From Pseudomonadota bacterium (GTDB taxonomy: Bacteria; Pseudomonadota; Gammaproteobacteria; Xanthomonadales; SZUA-38), in assembly GCA_039033415.1 (NCBI GenBank), contig JBCCCR010000008.1:124001-188000 (forward strand): a stretch of 64,000 nt of DNA, written 5' to 3'. The translations under genes were made by a program, and so were the position numbers. Shown one piece after another: positions 8,103-16,862 of the stretch (position 1 is its first letter; every line of letters starts with the position of its first letter). The notes below the pieces were generated by a model. It made no database searches and was not told the DNA's origin. It was given only the letters and a program-made list of their open reading frames with translations.

Positions 8103-9493
8103 TGGCCCCGTCGCATATCTGGGTCGTCGACGACGACGAGTCTATTCGATGGGTTCTGGAGCGTGCGCTCAAACGCGACGACTGGGAAGTACGCAGCTTC
8201 GGCGCCGCGGACGAGATGCTCAAAGCCGCTAGCAGCGGCTGGCCAGACCTGCTGATCACCGACGTCAGAATGCCGGGCATGAACGGCCTGGATCTGGTTT
8301 CCCGGATTACTGTGGACGCGCCCGACCTTCCGGTCATCGTCATGACCGCCTATTCGGACCTCGATACGACGGTCAGCGCGTTCGACCGCGGCGCCCACGA
8401 ATACCTGGCCAAGCCTTTCGACGTCGACGAAGTGGTCGATACGGTCACGCGCGCGCTGGAAGACGCCGCCGCGACGCCAGCCGCCGGCAGTACCACCCAG
8501 CCAGACATGATCGGCGACTCGCCGGCCATGCAGCGGGTCTTTCGTCAGATCGGCCGGCTCTCCCGTTCGCACCTCTCGGTGCTCGTCACTGGCGAAACCG
8601 GCACCGGCAAGGAGCTGATCGCGCAGGCGCTCCATCGCCTCGGTCCTCGCAGCGACGGCCCGTTTGTTGCCATGAACACCGCAGCGGTGCCGCACGAGTT
8701 GCTCGAATCTGAGCTGTTTGGCCACGAGCGGGGTTCTTTCACCGGGGCGACACAGCGCCACTTTGGCCGCTTTGAGCAGGCCAACGGCGGTACGCTGTTT
8801 CTCGATGAGATCGGAGACATGCCCCCTTCCCTGCAGACGCGGCTTCTGCGCGTGCTGGCGGAGGGGCAGTTCTTTCGGGTTGGTGGGCGGCAGCTGATCG
8901 GTGTGGATGTGCGGGTAATCGCCGCCACCCATCAGGACCTGGCGACCCAGGTCGCTGGCGGGTCCTTTCGCGAAGACCTCTATCACCGCCTGAACGTCGT
9001 GCAGATCGGGGTTCCTCCATTGCGGGATCGCAACGGTGATATTCAGCTGCTGGCGGAACACTTCCTGCGCCGCGCAGCCACGGAATCCGGCCTTGAGACC
9101 AAGCAGCTGACGGCCGACGCGCTCGACCTGCTGCACCGCTACCAGTGGCCCGGCAACGTTCGGGAGCTCGAAAACTTGTGCCGCAGCCTGACGGTTATGG
9201 AGCCCGGGCGTCTGCTGCGCGCTGAGCAGCTTCGAGGACGGCTCAAGAGCGATACGCCGAGCCTGCCTCCGGCGAGCCGCAGCTGGGAGCAGCTGTTCTT
9301 AAACTGGTTTGAAGAAAGGCTCAGCGACGGCACCGAAATGCCGATGAGCGCCGCCAGCGATCAGCTCCAGCGGCTCATGATCCGAGCCGCGCTGGCGCGA
9401 ACCCGTGGTCGCAAGGAGGCGGCCGCCCGACTGCTTGGCTGCGGCCGAAACACCCTCACCCGGCGGATGGCAGCCCTCCAGCTCGATCCCTGA
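8102..9493 (+). CDS. glnG: Nitrogen regulation response regulator NtrC
   Basis: A 463-residue bacterial enhancer-binding protein. The receiver domain has Asp54 (LLITDVRMPG). The AAA+ sigma-54 interaction domain has Walker A GETGTGKE, the GAFTGA loop in the form GSFTGA, and Walker B GGTLFLDEIGD. The C-terminal Fis-type helix-turn-helix is RKEAAARLLGCGRNTLTRR. It should activate the glnA promoter at 4872-4887 from the dyad at 4806-4822. ATG 8102 is chosen over upstream GTG codons because the product then aligns with the family (receiver beginning SHIWVVDDD). Confidence 0.95.
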   Translation: MAPSHIWVVDDDESIRWVLERALKRDDWEVRSFGAADEMLKAASSGWPDLLITDVRMPGMNGLDLVSRITVDAPDLPVIVMTAYSDLDTTVSAFDRGAHEYLAKPFDVDEVVDTVTRALEDAAATPAAGSTTQPDMIGDSPAMQRVFRQIGRLSRSHLSVLVTGETGTGKELIAQALHRLGPRSDGPFVAMNTAAVPHELLESELFGHERGSFTGATQRHFGRFEQANGGTLFLDEIGDMPPSLQTRLLRVLAEGQFFRVGGRQLIGVDVRVIAATHQDLATQVAGGSFREDLYHRLNVVQIGVPPLRDRNGDIQLLAEHFLRRAATESGLETKQLTADALDLLHRYQWPGNVRELENLCRSLTVMEPGRLLRAEQLRGRLKSDTPSLPPASRSWEQLFLNWFEERLSDGTEMPMSAASDQLQRLMIRAALARTRGRKEAAARLLGCGRNTLTRRMAALQLDP

Positions 9494-9525
9494 CCGACGA
9501 CGCACACGCCATCTTCCGGTCGGCT

Positions 9526-9541
9526 GTCAGACTTATCTGAC
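9526..9541. promoter_or_regulatory. Small dyad and CTATACTT repeats upstream of the HD-domain gene
   Basis: GTCAGA-CTTA-TCTGAC forms a perfect 6-bp dyad 33 bases after the ntrC stop. Shortly downstream the octamer CTATACTT occurs twice (9552-9559 and 9576-9583), 24 bases apart. Both lie in the 212-base leader of the next gene and could be a promoter and operator. No regulator is recognised. Confidence 0.3.
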
Positions 9542-9705
9542 GTCCCCCCGGCTATACTTTTTTACCTACGCGGTTCTATACTTAGGCGGGAAGAACAATA
9601 ACAGGCAGCGGGGAACTGCCACCGCTTGCTCACCATGACGTCGAATAGCGCCAGGTGTGACGCTGGCAGCTTACCTGTTCAATTGCAGCTGGGAAGCGAT
9701 GCCTC

Positions 9706-10776
9706 ATGACTCAGGTCACTTTTCCGCCGGACGCGGTTGAACAGGAGATTGCAGACTTTCGTATCGCTGAGGAGATGCTCAGCGAGAAAGATCCGTCTTT
9801 TCTGCGCTACGTTCAGCAGCGCCGCGCCGCTTTTGAAAAAAACTTCGGCAAGGAAGCATTTTCCGATTTTCTGGACAAAGCCCAGCGCGCGCTGATTATT
9901 GCATACGCTCGCGTGGCGCTTCGTCACGGCGCCTGGGGTGATGATCTCCACCATTACCACAACGAAGGCCACGCGGTAGAAATTCTCGTCGGGCGAATCA
10001 ACTATCTTTGCGAACGGGCGGGTGCGCAGCGCCTCAAGCCACTGGACTGGGTCATGCTGACGCTGTTTGCCGCGACACACGATTTGCGGCAGCGGGAAAA
10101 GCCTGACATCGAAGCGCTGATCGGTAACAACGAGCGCGCCAGCATCCAGGAGGCCCACCGAATCCTAACGGGCGTTGGCTTTGACTCGGATTCCGACCGA
10201 GAGGTGTTCGACGATCTGGAAATGATGATCGCGGGTAGCACCTTCAACGTACAGCCGAAGCAAAACCCCAACATCTCGCCGGCCGAAGCCGCAAGCTCCT
10301 GCGGCGCACTGGCGCCCATGCTGGTCAAAGAGCTCGACCAGAACAATCCCGAATGGGCTGAGGATTCAGCCCTGAAGCGCCGGGTGCGCCTGACGCTGAT
10401 CGCCTCCGATCTGGATACCGCCAACGTGGCGGAGCCGATCATCAAGTACGCGAAGAGCGCCGTCCGGCTGTGCAAAGAGATCGAGTTCCGCTCCGGCAGA
10501 GATCTGGACAGCCCGGAATCCGCCGGGCCCGTGCTGGGCTTTTTGACCCGCGGCCAGGAAGCCTATTTCTTCGAGCTGCACGAATTTGACTCAAAGATCG
10601 GCAATGAGATTCTCGGTCCGATGAAAGAGGCCAACGCGCCCATGCTGACCGCCCTTTGCGATCACATGCGGAAAGTGTTTCCCGATGCGCCGGGCCCGGA
10701 TGTGACCGGACGCATGATCCTCGACGAGTTCATGCACAAAGCCTCGGAAATCGGCGGCCGCGTCGCGAAAGCCTAG
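9706..10776 (+). CDS. HD/PDEase-like domain protein, function unknown
   Basis: A 356-residue soluble protein. Around residue 83, HHYHNEGHA resembles the metal-binding Y-H-N-x-x-H-A motif of class I cyclic nucleotide phosphodiesterases. This is followed by AATHDLRQ (HD pair) and, further on, LIASDLDTANV, which supplies the expected late aspartate. These are the metal ligands of the HD/PDEase superfamily, so a metal-dependent phosphohydrolase acting on a nucleotide or cyclic nucleotide is likely; the substrate is unknown. There is no sensor, membrane segment or HD-GYP signature. It converges with dtd 18 bases downstream. Confidence 0.6.
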   Translation: MTQVTFPPDAVEQEIADFRIAEEMLSEKDPSFLRYVQQRRAAFEKNFGKEAFSDFLDKAQRALIIAYARVALRHGAWGDDLHHYHNEGHAVEILVGRINYLCERAGAQRLKPLDWVMLTLFAATHDLRQREKPDIEALIGNNERASIQEAHRILTGVGFDSDSDREVFDDLEMMIAGSTFNVQPKQNPNISPAEAASSCGALAPMLVKELDQNNPEWAEDSALKRRVRLTLIASDLDTANVAEPIIKYAKSAVRLCKEIEFRSGRDLDSPESAGPVLGFLTRGQEAYFFELHEFDSKIGNEILGPMKEANAPMLTALCDHMRKVFPDAPGPDVTGRMILDEFMHKASEIGGRVAKA

Positions 10777-10794
10777 CCCCACTAGGCTCGGCTG

Positions 10795-11232
10795 CTAAAC
10801 CTCCAGCCAGAAAGTGACCGGCCCATCGTTGGTCAGGGTGACCTGCATATCCGCACCGAACCGCCCGGCACCGACCGGTGAGTGGCACCGCTCAGCTTTG
10901 GCGAGAACATAGTCGAACAGCTCGCTGCCGAGCGCCGGAGGGGCTGCGGTACTGAAGCCGGGGCGGTTGCCTTGCCGCGTGTCAGCCGCCAGCGTGAACT
11001 GTGGCACCAGCAGCAACCCGCCGCTGATGTCGGTGAGCGAGCGGTTCATGCGGCCCTGCTCGTCCGGAAACACGCGGTAAGCCAGCAGCCGCTGCAGCAG
11101 CCGGTCTGCCTTGACCTCCGTATCCTCAGGCTGAACGCCCAGCAGCACCGCCAACCCTCGATCGATCTGCCCTACCGTTTGCCGGTCGATATCCACCCGC
11201 GCCTGGCTAACCCGCTGCAAGAGTGCAATCAA
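10795..11232 (-). CDS. dtd: D-aminoacyl-tRNA deacylase
   Basis: A 145-residue Dtd family enzyme that hydrolyses D-aminoacyl-tRNA (D-Tyr and others) and so proofreads chirality. The two active-site motifs are present: VPQFTLAADTRQGNRPGF (S/P-Q-F-T-L) and NDGPVTFWLEV (G-P-V-T-F) at the C-terminus. The start is set at a TTG at 11232, giving IALLQRVSQARV at the N-terminus and the exact family length. An upstream in-frame GTG at 11256 would add 8 residues unlike the family. AGGA lies about 12 bases before the TTG. Confidence 0.92.
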   Translation of the reverse strand: MIALLQRVSQARVDIDRQTVGQIDRGLAVLLGVQPEDTEVKADRLLQRLLAYRVFPDEQGRMNRSLTDISGGLLLVPQFTLAADTRQGNRPGFSTAAPPALGSELFDYVLAKAERCHSPVGAGRFGADMQVTLTNDGPVTFWLEV

Positions 11233-11296
11233 TGTGAGAAAAATCCTACAAACCAAGCGTTATTGATCTTACAGCAGCGCGGGATTGCGAGCGCTG

Positions 11297-11432
11297 TTGT
11301 GAGATCCCGCATTTCGGCACTATAGATTCCGACAGCAGGGGAAGCTGGGAAGTGAAAAGGATTTGCCCGATGGTCGGTTTGGTCAGGATCGATCCTCAAG
11401 GGGCGCTGGTGCCAGGGAAGGCACGCTTTTTT
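11297..11432 (+). ncRNA. Possible CsrA/RsmA-binding small RNA with promoter and terminator
   Basis: No protein is evident here. TTGTGA (11297-11302), 18 bases, then TATAGA (11321-11326) look like a sigma-70 promoter. About 80 bases later, a stem GTGCC/GGCAC (11409-11413 with 11420-11424) is followed by six T residues (11427-11432), which makes an intrinsic terminator. The implied transcript of about 100 bases carries five GGA triplets, one in the terminator loop (AGGGAA), as in RsmY/RsmZ-type RNAs that sequester CsrA. A CTTACA half of a GacA-like box lies upstream, but its partner is missing. The call rests on this arrangement only. Confidence 0.3.
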
Positions 11433-11800
11433 CGCTTAAGCGACGCTTAAGAGAAGTCGGAAAGCCGGATGCTTGTTACGGGCCAGGGATTGGCCTACCT
11501 TCTTCAGGCGATGAGCGGAGAAGACCTCTCACAATCAGAGATAAGACGCGGCGGATGTCGGCGTCGGTGCAAGGATAGCGCCGGGGCCGGCAAACGCTTT
11601 CTGGCGTGCCGGTACCCTTTTGAGCCACCCGAGCTAGCCATGGACCTGTTTTCCAGGATGCGCTCGACCGTCGGTCCCGCCGCCCTGAAGGGTTCTTCGC
11701 CTCGCATCATTCTCAAATCTCCTCGTCGTGGCTTATCGCCACTCTCATCAAGACGCGCGCCTGTTGTGCATTTTCGATCACGCCTGGGCGGGTACCGACG
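11433..11800. other. Gene-poor stretch upstream of the lpxL-like gene
   Basis: No convincing gene. Short open frames here have arginine- and serine-rich translations with no recognisable fold. A 10-base palindrome, CGCTTAAGCG, lies immediately after the putative small-RNA terminator. The segment presumably contains the promoter and leader of the acyltransferase gene, but no confident promoter was found. Confidence 0.4.
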
Positions 11801-12685
11801 GTGACCCAGCGCGGCAGGATTTTCCAGTTTCTCCTGGCCTTGCTCGGAAAACTCCCGATGGGCCTGAATCGCAGCCTCGGACGCGGTCTGGGCCGACTGT
11901 TTCGACGCTTGCCCAACCGCACCCGCGACGTGGCTCGCCGCAATATCGAGCAGTGTTTTCCCGACTTATCGAGCAAAAGTCGCGAGGCGCTGGCCCGGGA
12001 GACCATGACGCAGATCGGCTATGGCTTTCTCGAGCTGCCGCTGTTTTGGCGCCGAACGCCCGATCAGACGCTGAGCCTGATCAGCAAGATCCACGGCAAA
12101 CCCGTCTTCGACGCCGCCCTGGCGGAGGGGCACGGCATGTTGCTCGCAGCCCCCCACCTGGGCGCCTGGGAGCTGCTGTGCCAGTATCTGTCGACTCGCG
12201 GGGACTGTTCGTTCCTGTATCGGGAAGCCAAAGACGCGGGAATCTCCGAAGTCATCACGGCCGGGCGTGAACGGCTGGGCGCGGAGATGGTGCTCGCGGG
12301 AGCCAGCGGCGTTCGACGACTGTTTAAGGCGACCAAAGAAGGCCGGATTGTCGGCATCCTGCCCGATCAGCAGCCCAAGGGTGGCCAGGGCGAGTTTGCG
12401 CCGTTTTTTGGGCATCAAACGCTGACCATGGTGCTGTACTCGAAGCTGGCGCAGCGCAGTCCGGCGCCGTTGATCCTGGCTTACGCCGAGCGTCTGGCCG
12501 GTGGCCGCACCTTCGATCTACATTTTGTCGCCGGCGATCCCGCCATCCGGGATCGCGATCTGTCCGTGTCGCTGGGGGCATTAAACGCGCAGATTGAGGG
12601 GATGGTCCGCGCCTGTCCGGCCCAGTATCAGTGGGGCTATAAGCGATTTTCCATCCGTCCCGAGGGCGAGGCTGCTTTCTACTGA
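11801..12685 (+). CDS. LpxL/HtrB-type lipid A acyltransferase
   Basis: A 294-residue inner-membrane acyltransferase that adds a secondary acyl chain (often laurate) to Kdo2-lipid IVA. The H-x4-E catalytic motif is in APHLGAWE. Other family stretches are FLYREAKDAG, GIGILPDQQPK-like (VGILPDQQP), and QYQWGYKRFS near the C-terminus. An N-terminal hydrophobic helix anchors it. Translation starts at a GTG. Whether it is the lauroyl or the myristoyl enzyme cannot be decided from sequence. It converges with the ECF sigma gene 28 bases downstream. Confidence 0.88.
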   Translation: MTQRGRIFQFLLALLGKLPMGLNRSLGRGLGRLFRRLPNRTRDVARRNIEQCFPDLSSKSREALARETMTQIGYGFLELPLFWRRTPDQTLSLISKIHGKPVFDAALAEGHGMLLAAPHLGAWELLCQYLSTRGDCSFLYREAKDAGISEVITAGRERLGAEMVLAGASGVRRLFKATKEGRIVGILPDQQPKGGQGEFAPFFGHQTLTMVLYSKLAQRSPAPLILAYAERLAGGRTFDLHFVAGDPAIRDRDLSVSLGALNAQIEGMVRACPAQYQWGYKRFSIRPEGEAAFY

Positions 12686-12713
12686 GGTGGGCCCCAGGGG
12701 GCCGTGCGGCACG

Positions 12714-13334
12714 CTAAGAAAAACCGCCCGTCGGCGTCAGGCGTGTTCGCAGCCAGGCGCGGGCGAACCGCCAGTGGCGGCCGACCGTCGCGGTGCCGAC
12801 ACCCAGCACCGCTGCGGTGTCTTCGATGCTCAGACCCGCGAGGTAGCGCAGCTCCACCACCTTGGCGGCCGCCTCGTTGATCTCCTGTAGCCGACCCAGC
12901 GCCTCATCGAGCTCCAGCCAGTTGCCAAAGCCGCCGGGTGCCGCCAGCGCCACGTCTTCCAGGTCGAGTCGCTGGGCACGCCCCCCGCGTTTTTCGCTGA
13001 GCCGTTTGCGGGTGTGGTCGACGACGATGCGCCGAATGATTCTGGCGGCAATGGCGTAGAAGTGGCTGCGATTGCGCCAGCTGGCGTTGCGCTGGGAGCT
13101 GAGCTTAAGCCAGGCCTCGTTCACCAGATCGGTCGATTCGAGGGTCGCATGAGGCGGCTGACCACCCAGCGCCCGGGCGGCAATCTTCTTGAGCTCCGGG
13201 TAGAGCCGGGCCATCAGCTGATCGCGCTCCTGCGGGCTGTCGGCCCGCCAGTTCTGCAGCATGCCGGTCAGGCCGCCGACGCCTGTTCCGGTGTTGTTTC
13301 CGAAGGTTCCCGTATCGCCTTGGGCTGTGCTCAT
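12714..13334 (-). CDS. ECF-type sigma factor, TIGR02999-like
   Basis: A 206-residue sigma-70 family factor of the ECF-like type that includes TIGR02999. Region 2 contains ATLESTDLVNEAWLKLS and HFYAIAARIIRRIVVDHTRK; region 4 contains VVELRYLAGLSIEDTAAVLG and a helix-turn-helix GTATVGRHWRFARAWLR. The first 40 residues are low-complexity Gly/Thr-rich. The start at 13334 is chosen because GGGAGA lies 6 bases upstream; the frame remains open to 13388. It is transcribed away from the HlyD/ABC/peptide cassette across about 105 bases, so it may control that cassette. No anti-sigma factor is adjacent. A second factor of this type is at 32729-33295. Confidence 0.85.
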   Translation of the reverse strand: MSTAQGDTGTFGNNTGTGVGGLTGMLQNWRADSPQERDQLMARLYPELKKIAARALGGQPPHATLESTDLVNEAWLKLSSQRNASWRNRSHFYAIAARIIRRIVVDHTRKRLSEKRGGRAQRLDLEDVALAAPGGFGNWLELDEALGRLQEINEAAAKVVELRYLAGLSIEDTAAVLGVGTATVGRHWRFARAWLRTRLTPTGGFS

Positions 13335-13439
13335 AGTGTCTCCCGTGTCGGTTTCCGCCCACGCTGACGCTGACCGTAACCCGATCAACTTAAGCCGCTA
13401 CCCCCGCGTCAGGGTATGTCGATTCTCGGGAGTTTGTCC

Positions 13440-14657
13440 ATGTCGAGCCTGTTTCGCCCGGCGGCGCTGGGCGCCAGACGGCAGCAAAGCTTCGGCGAGG
13501 TGCTGGTGACCACACCGGCTTTCGGCCGCTGGTGCGCGGCTGCCGGTGGTGTGTTGCTCTGCGCTTTGGCGGCGCTGGTGCTGCTGGGCAACTATCGAGC
13601 TCGCGTGACGGTATCGGGCTACCTGACCAGCGAGCTGGGCATGCTGCGGGTGCAGGCCGCAACGCCGGCACGGGTGAGCGTGATCTTGGTCCGCGAAGGC
13701 CAGTGGGTTGAGGCTTCGCAACCGCTTCTCGAGCTGGCGGTGGAGTCGTGGTCGCAGGGCGAGCGCCTCGAGGACGTGCGGCGCCAGAGTGCTGATGCGC
13801 AGGTGGCCGAGCTGAGTGCCGCGATCGCTCGCCATCATGAGCGTGAGCGCGTAGACCGCAAACGACGGGCCGCTGCGCTGGCGGCGGGCCGCCGCGAGCT
13901 GGCGCTGCTGACGGTCCAGGCGGATGACGCAGAGGCTCGCCGGGTACTGGCCGGCGAGCAGTATGCGCTGGCTCGCCGCGCGTTCGAGCGGAACCTGATC
14001 AGCCGCGCGGACTTTCAGCGCGCGTCGCTCGCCCACCTGGAGGCCGGTATGGCCCGCCGCGATATTCAGCTCACGCTCGAACGTCAGGAGCAGGCGGTTT
14101 CCGAGCTTGCCCATCAGCTCACGGTTGCGCCGCTGGGCATGGCCCAGGAGCTTGGCGAGCTGTCACAGCGTCTGGCGCACGCCCGAAGTCAGCAGGCGGA
14201 CGCGCGCTTTGCCGGAGCTTCGGTACTGCGAGCGCCGGCGGCTGGACGCGTTCGAGGCCTGACCGCTCAACCCGGCCAGTGGGTCATGCCGGGTCAGCTT
14301 CTAGCCACCGTGCAGCGCCCTGCGCCGCTGGTTGCCAGGATGCTGCTGCCCACGAGGGCGGCCGGCCAGGTGCAGGTGGGGCAGCCCGCACGCATCCGGC
14401 TTGCCGCGTTTCCGTATCAGAAGCACGGTTTGATCGAAGCACAGGTATCGCTGCTGTCTCAGGCGCTGGTCGAACCGACGGAGCTGCCGTCGGGGCTGTC
14501 GCTCGCGGAGCCCGCCTATTGGGTGACCGCCCGGCTCACCGGCGGACATGCCGGGCTGGCGGTCCGGCCCGGCATGGTGCTCAGCGCGGATCTTCTGCGG
14601 GAAGAGCGGCGCATCTGGGAGTGGCTGGCCGAACCGCTGCTGTCGCTGAAGCGTTGA
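13440..14657 (+). CDS. HlyD-family membrane fusion protein of a peptide exporter
   Basis: A 405-residue periplasmic adaptor. One membrane helix is near residues 32-53 (GGVLLCALAALVLLG). Lipoyl-like halves follow (LRVQAATPARVSVILVREGQ and VLRAPAAGRVRGLTAQPGQW), flanking an arginine- and glutamate-rich alpha-helical hairpin. Such proteins link an inner-membrane ABC exporter to the periplasm or to an outer-membrane channel. No TolC-like gene is in the window. The ATG at 13440 has CGGGAG 7 bases upstream; an in-frame ATG at 13416 is possible. The stop overlaps the next gene's start. Confidence 0.88.
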   Translation: MSSLFRPAALGARRQQSFGEVLVTTPAFGRWCAAAGGVLLCALAALVLLGNYRARVTVSGYLTSELGMLRVQAATPARVSVILVREGQWVEASQPLLELAVESWSQGERLEDVRRQSADAQVAELSAAIARHHERERVDRKRRAAALAAGRRELALLTVQADDAEARRVLAGEQYALARRAFERNLISRADFQRASLAHLEAGMARRDIQLTLERQEQAVSELAHQLTVAPLGMAQELGELSQRLAHARSQQADARFAGASVLRAPAAGRVRGLTAQPGQWVMPGQLLATVQRPAPLVARMLLPTRAAGQVQVGQPARIRLAAFPYQKHGLIEAQVSLLSQALVEPTELPSGLSLAEPAYWVTARLTGGHAGLAVRPGMVLSADLLREERRIWEWLAEPLLSLKR

Positions 14658-16741
14658 ACCCGCCGAGGACGCTGAACCTTCGCCTCTGGCCGCGTCGTCA
14701 GCGTGTGCCGCTGCAGCTGCAGGCTGAGGCGGGCGAGTGCGGTTTGGCGTGCCTGGCGATGGTGGCCGGCTTTCACGGACAAGGTATCACGTTGGCAGAG
14801 CTGCGCCGCCGCGAGTGCTCGTCGCTCCGCGGGTCCACACTCGGGCAGCTGGCGGGGGCGGCGCGGCGCCTGGGTCTCGCCACCCGGCCGCTCCGGCTGG
14901 AGCTGGCTGAGCTCGCCGGCCTGCGACTCCCCTGCGTGCTGCATTGGGACTTCAACCACTTTGTGGTGCTCGAACGGGTAAGCCGCCGGACGCTGCTCCT
15001 GGCTGATCCCGCTCGTGGTCGGCGCCGGGTGGGCCTGACTGAGGCGAGCGACCGCTTTACCGGCGTCGCGCTGGAGCTGGTTCCGGCCGCTAACTTTGAA
15101 CGCCACCGGCCATCGCCGGAGCTGCGGCTGCGTCAGTTTTTTGGGGCCCTGCGCGGTTTGTGGGGCGGCCTGCTGCAGATCCTGACGCTGTCGTTGGTGC
15201 TCCAGCTGCTCGCGCTCGCAGGCCCGTACTACTCCCAGCTGGTTGTCGACGAGGTCATCGTCAGCGCTGATGAAGACCTCCTGCTGATCCTTGCCCTGGG
15301 CTTTGGCGCCCTGGGCCTGTGGCGAATCGTTCTCGGCACCGCGCGTTCCTGGCTGACCCTTTATCTGGGAACGCGCCTTCGCTTCGGCTGGGTGGTGCGA
15401 CTGTTTCGCCAGCTTCTCGGGCTACCCCTGGACTATTTTCAGCGCCGCCACGTGGGCGATATTGTGTCGCGGTTCGGGTCGATCAGCGCAGTGCAGGCGC
15501 TGGTTACCACCGCGAGTATCGAGGCCGTCGTGGACGGTGTCATGGCGCTAACCACGCTGGTGGTGATGCTTGCCTACAGCCCGTCGCTGACGGTTTTGGT
15601 GCTGCTGCTGCTGGCGCTTCAGCTGAGTGTCCAGCTCGCGTTCTATCCCGCCACCCGCCGGGCGCAGGAGGCTTCGCTTGTAAGCCAGGCTGCCGAAGCC
15701 AGCCACTTTATGGAGACGCTGCGCGCCATGCCCACCCTCAAGAGTTTTGCCGCTGAAGGGCTCCGCGAAGGCCGGTGGCTCAATCGGCTTAATGCGAGCA
15801 TCAACGACGAGCTCCGGGTTTCGCGACTGGGGTTGTTCCAGGGTATTGGGCTTCAGCTGTTGACGCTGTTCGACCGCATCGGCGTGCTGTACTTCGCCGC
15901 GCTGCTGGTGATCGACGGCGGCATGACCCTGGGAATGCTGATGGCGTATCTCGCGTACAAGAGTCACTTCACCGGGGCGTCGCAGGCCCTGATCGGCTGC
16001 TGGATGCAGTTTCGTATGGTGTCGCTGCACCTGGAGCGCCTGGCGGATATTGTCCAGGCTGAACCGGAGCCTGCCGGCCAGCTCCCGGTACCGAGGCTGG
16101 CCGGTGCGGTCCAGGTGACGGACCTGAGCTTTTCCTATCACGCGCATGACCGGCCGGTGCTCGATCGACTGAGCCTCAGCATCACCCCCGGCGAATGTGT
16201 AGCGATCGCCGGGCCGTCCGGCTGCGGGAAATCTACGCTGCTGATGCTGCTGCAAGGCCTGCTGAGGCCGACGGCGGGGGTGATCCGGGTGGACGGCTTC
16301 GAGCTAGCGAGGCTGCGACGCGACGGCTATCGAGCGCAGGTTGCGGCCGTGATGCAGGGTGATCAGCTGCTGGCGGGCTCACTGCGTGACAACATCACCC
16401 TGTTCGACCCGCAGCCTGATGAAGACCGCCTGCGCGAAGCGGCGCGCAAGGCGGCCGTGGCCGACACGATCGACGCGATGCCGATGGGGTTTGAAACGCT
16501 GCTGGGCGATCTGGGCAGCAGCCTGTCGGGCGGCGAGCGCCAGCGCGTGCTGCTGGCCCGCGCGCTGTACCGACAGCCTTCGCTGCTGCTGCTTGACGAG
16601 GCGTCGAGCCATCTGGATGCGGCGACGGAGCGAGCGATCAACACCAGCCTGCGGGCGCTGCCGATGACGCGGATTGTGGTGGCCCACCGGCGCGAAACGC
16701 TGGCGATGGCCGATCGAATCATCGAGCTGCCCGGCGCCTGA
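14654..16741 (+). CDS. C39-peptidase-containing ABC exporter
   Basis: A 695-residue bacteriocin-type exporter that removes a double-glycine leader and exports the cargo. The N-terminal C39 cysteine protease is intact: Cys29 in EAGECGLACLAMVAG, His102 in HWDFNHFVVLE, Asp118 in LLADPARG. Next come about six membrane helices (residues about 160-440) and an ATPase with Walker A GPSGCGKST (about 520), signature LSGGERQRVLLA (about 624) and Walker B LLLLDEASSHLD (Asp648, Glu649). A TTG at 14654 overlapping the HlyD stop (TTGA) is the likely start. An ATG at 14279 would overlap the HlyD gene by nearly 380 bases and give an unrelated N-terminus. The obvious substrate is the peptide at 16863-17036. 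Confidence 0.93.
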   Translation: MNPPRTLNLRLWPRRQRVPLQLQAEAGECGLACLAMVAGFHGQGITLAELRRRECSSLRGSTLGQLAGAARRLGLATRPLRLELAELAGLRLPCVLHWDFNHFVVLERVSRRTLLLADPARGRRRVGLTEASDRFTGVALELVPAANFERHRPSPELRLRQFFGALRGLWGGLLQILTLSLVLQLLALAGPYYSQLVVDEVIVSADEDLLLILALGFGALGLWRIVLGTARSWLTLYLGTRLRFGWVVRLFRQLLGLPLDYFQRRHVGDIVSRFGSISAVQALVTTASIEAVVDGVMALTTLVVMLAYSPSLTVLVLLLLALQLSVQLAFYPATRRAQEASLVSQAAEASHFMETLRAMPTLKSFAAEGLREGRWLNRLNASINDELRVSRLGLFQGIGLQLLTLFDRIGVLYFAALLVIDGGMTLGMLMAYLAYKSHFTGASQALIGCWMQFRMVSLHLERLADIVQAEPEPAGQLPVPRLAGAVQVTDLSFSYHAHDRPVLDRLSLSITPGECVAIAGPSGCGKSTLLMLLQGLLRPTAGVIRVDGFELARLRRDGYRAQVAAVMQGDQLLAGSLRDNITLFDPQPDEDRLREAARKAAVADTIDAMPMGFETLLGDLGSSLSGGERQRVLLARALYRQPSLLLLDEASSHLDAATERAINTSLRALPMTRIVVAHRRETLAMADRIIELPGA

Positions 16742-16756
16742 TCGGCTTTGCCGGGC
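16729..16756 (+). other. Hairpin straddling the exporter stop codon
   Basis: GCCCGGC (16729-16735) pairs with GCCGGGC (16750-16756) across a 14-base loop. It spans the end of the ABC exporter gene and precedes the 57-codon peptide gene. It may stabilise or separate the two messages so that the peptide can be made in excess. There is no T-run. Confidence 0.3.
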
Positions 16757-16862
16757 AGACGCGCGTCAATGGTCAGGCGTCACACATGGCTCGCGAAATG
16801 TCGGAATACCATCGCGGCCCGAGCGCCATCTCTCGTTACGCAGTCAAACAAGGAGGTCAACC

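Noticed and set aside
11469-11804. Plus-strand open frame of 111 codons before the lpxL-like gene
   Set aside because: The translation is Arg/Ser-rich without a fold or family, and it overlaps the acyltransferase GTG. No ribosome site is seen.
14279-14653. ATG-initiated extension of the ABC exporter
   Set aside because: It overlaps the HlyD gene almost wholly and would add 125 residues unlike any C39 exporter. The C39 domain begins directly after TTG 14654.
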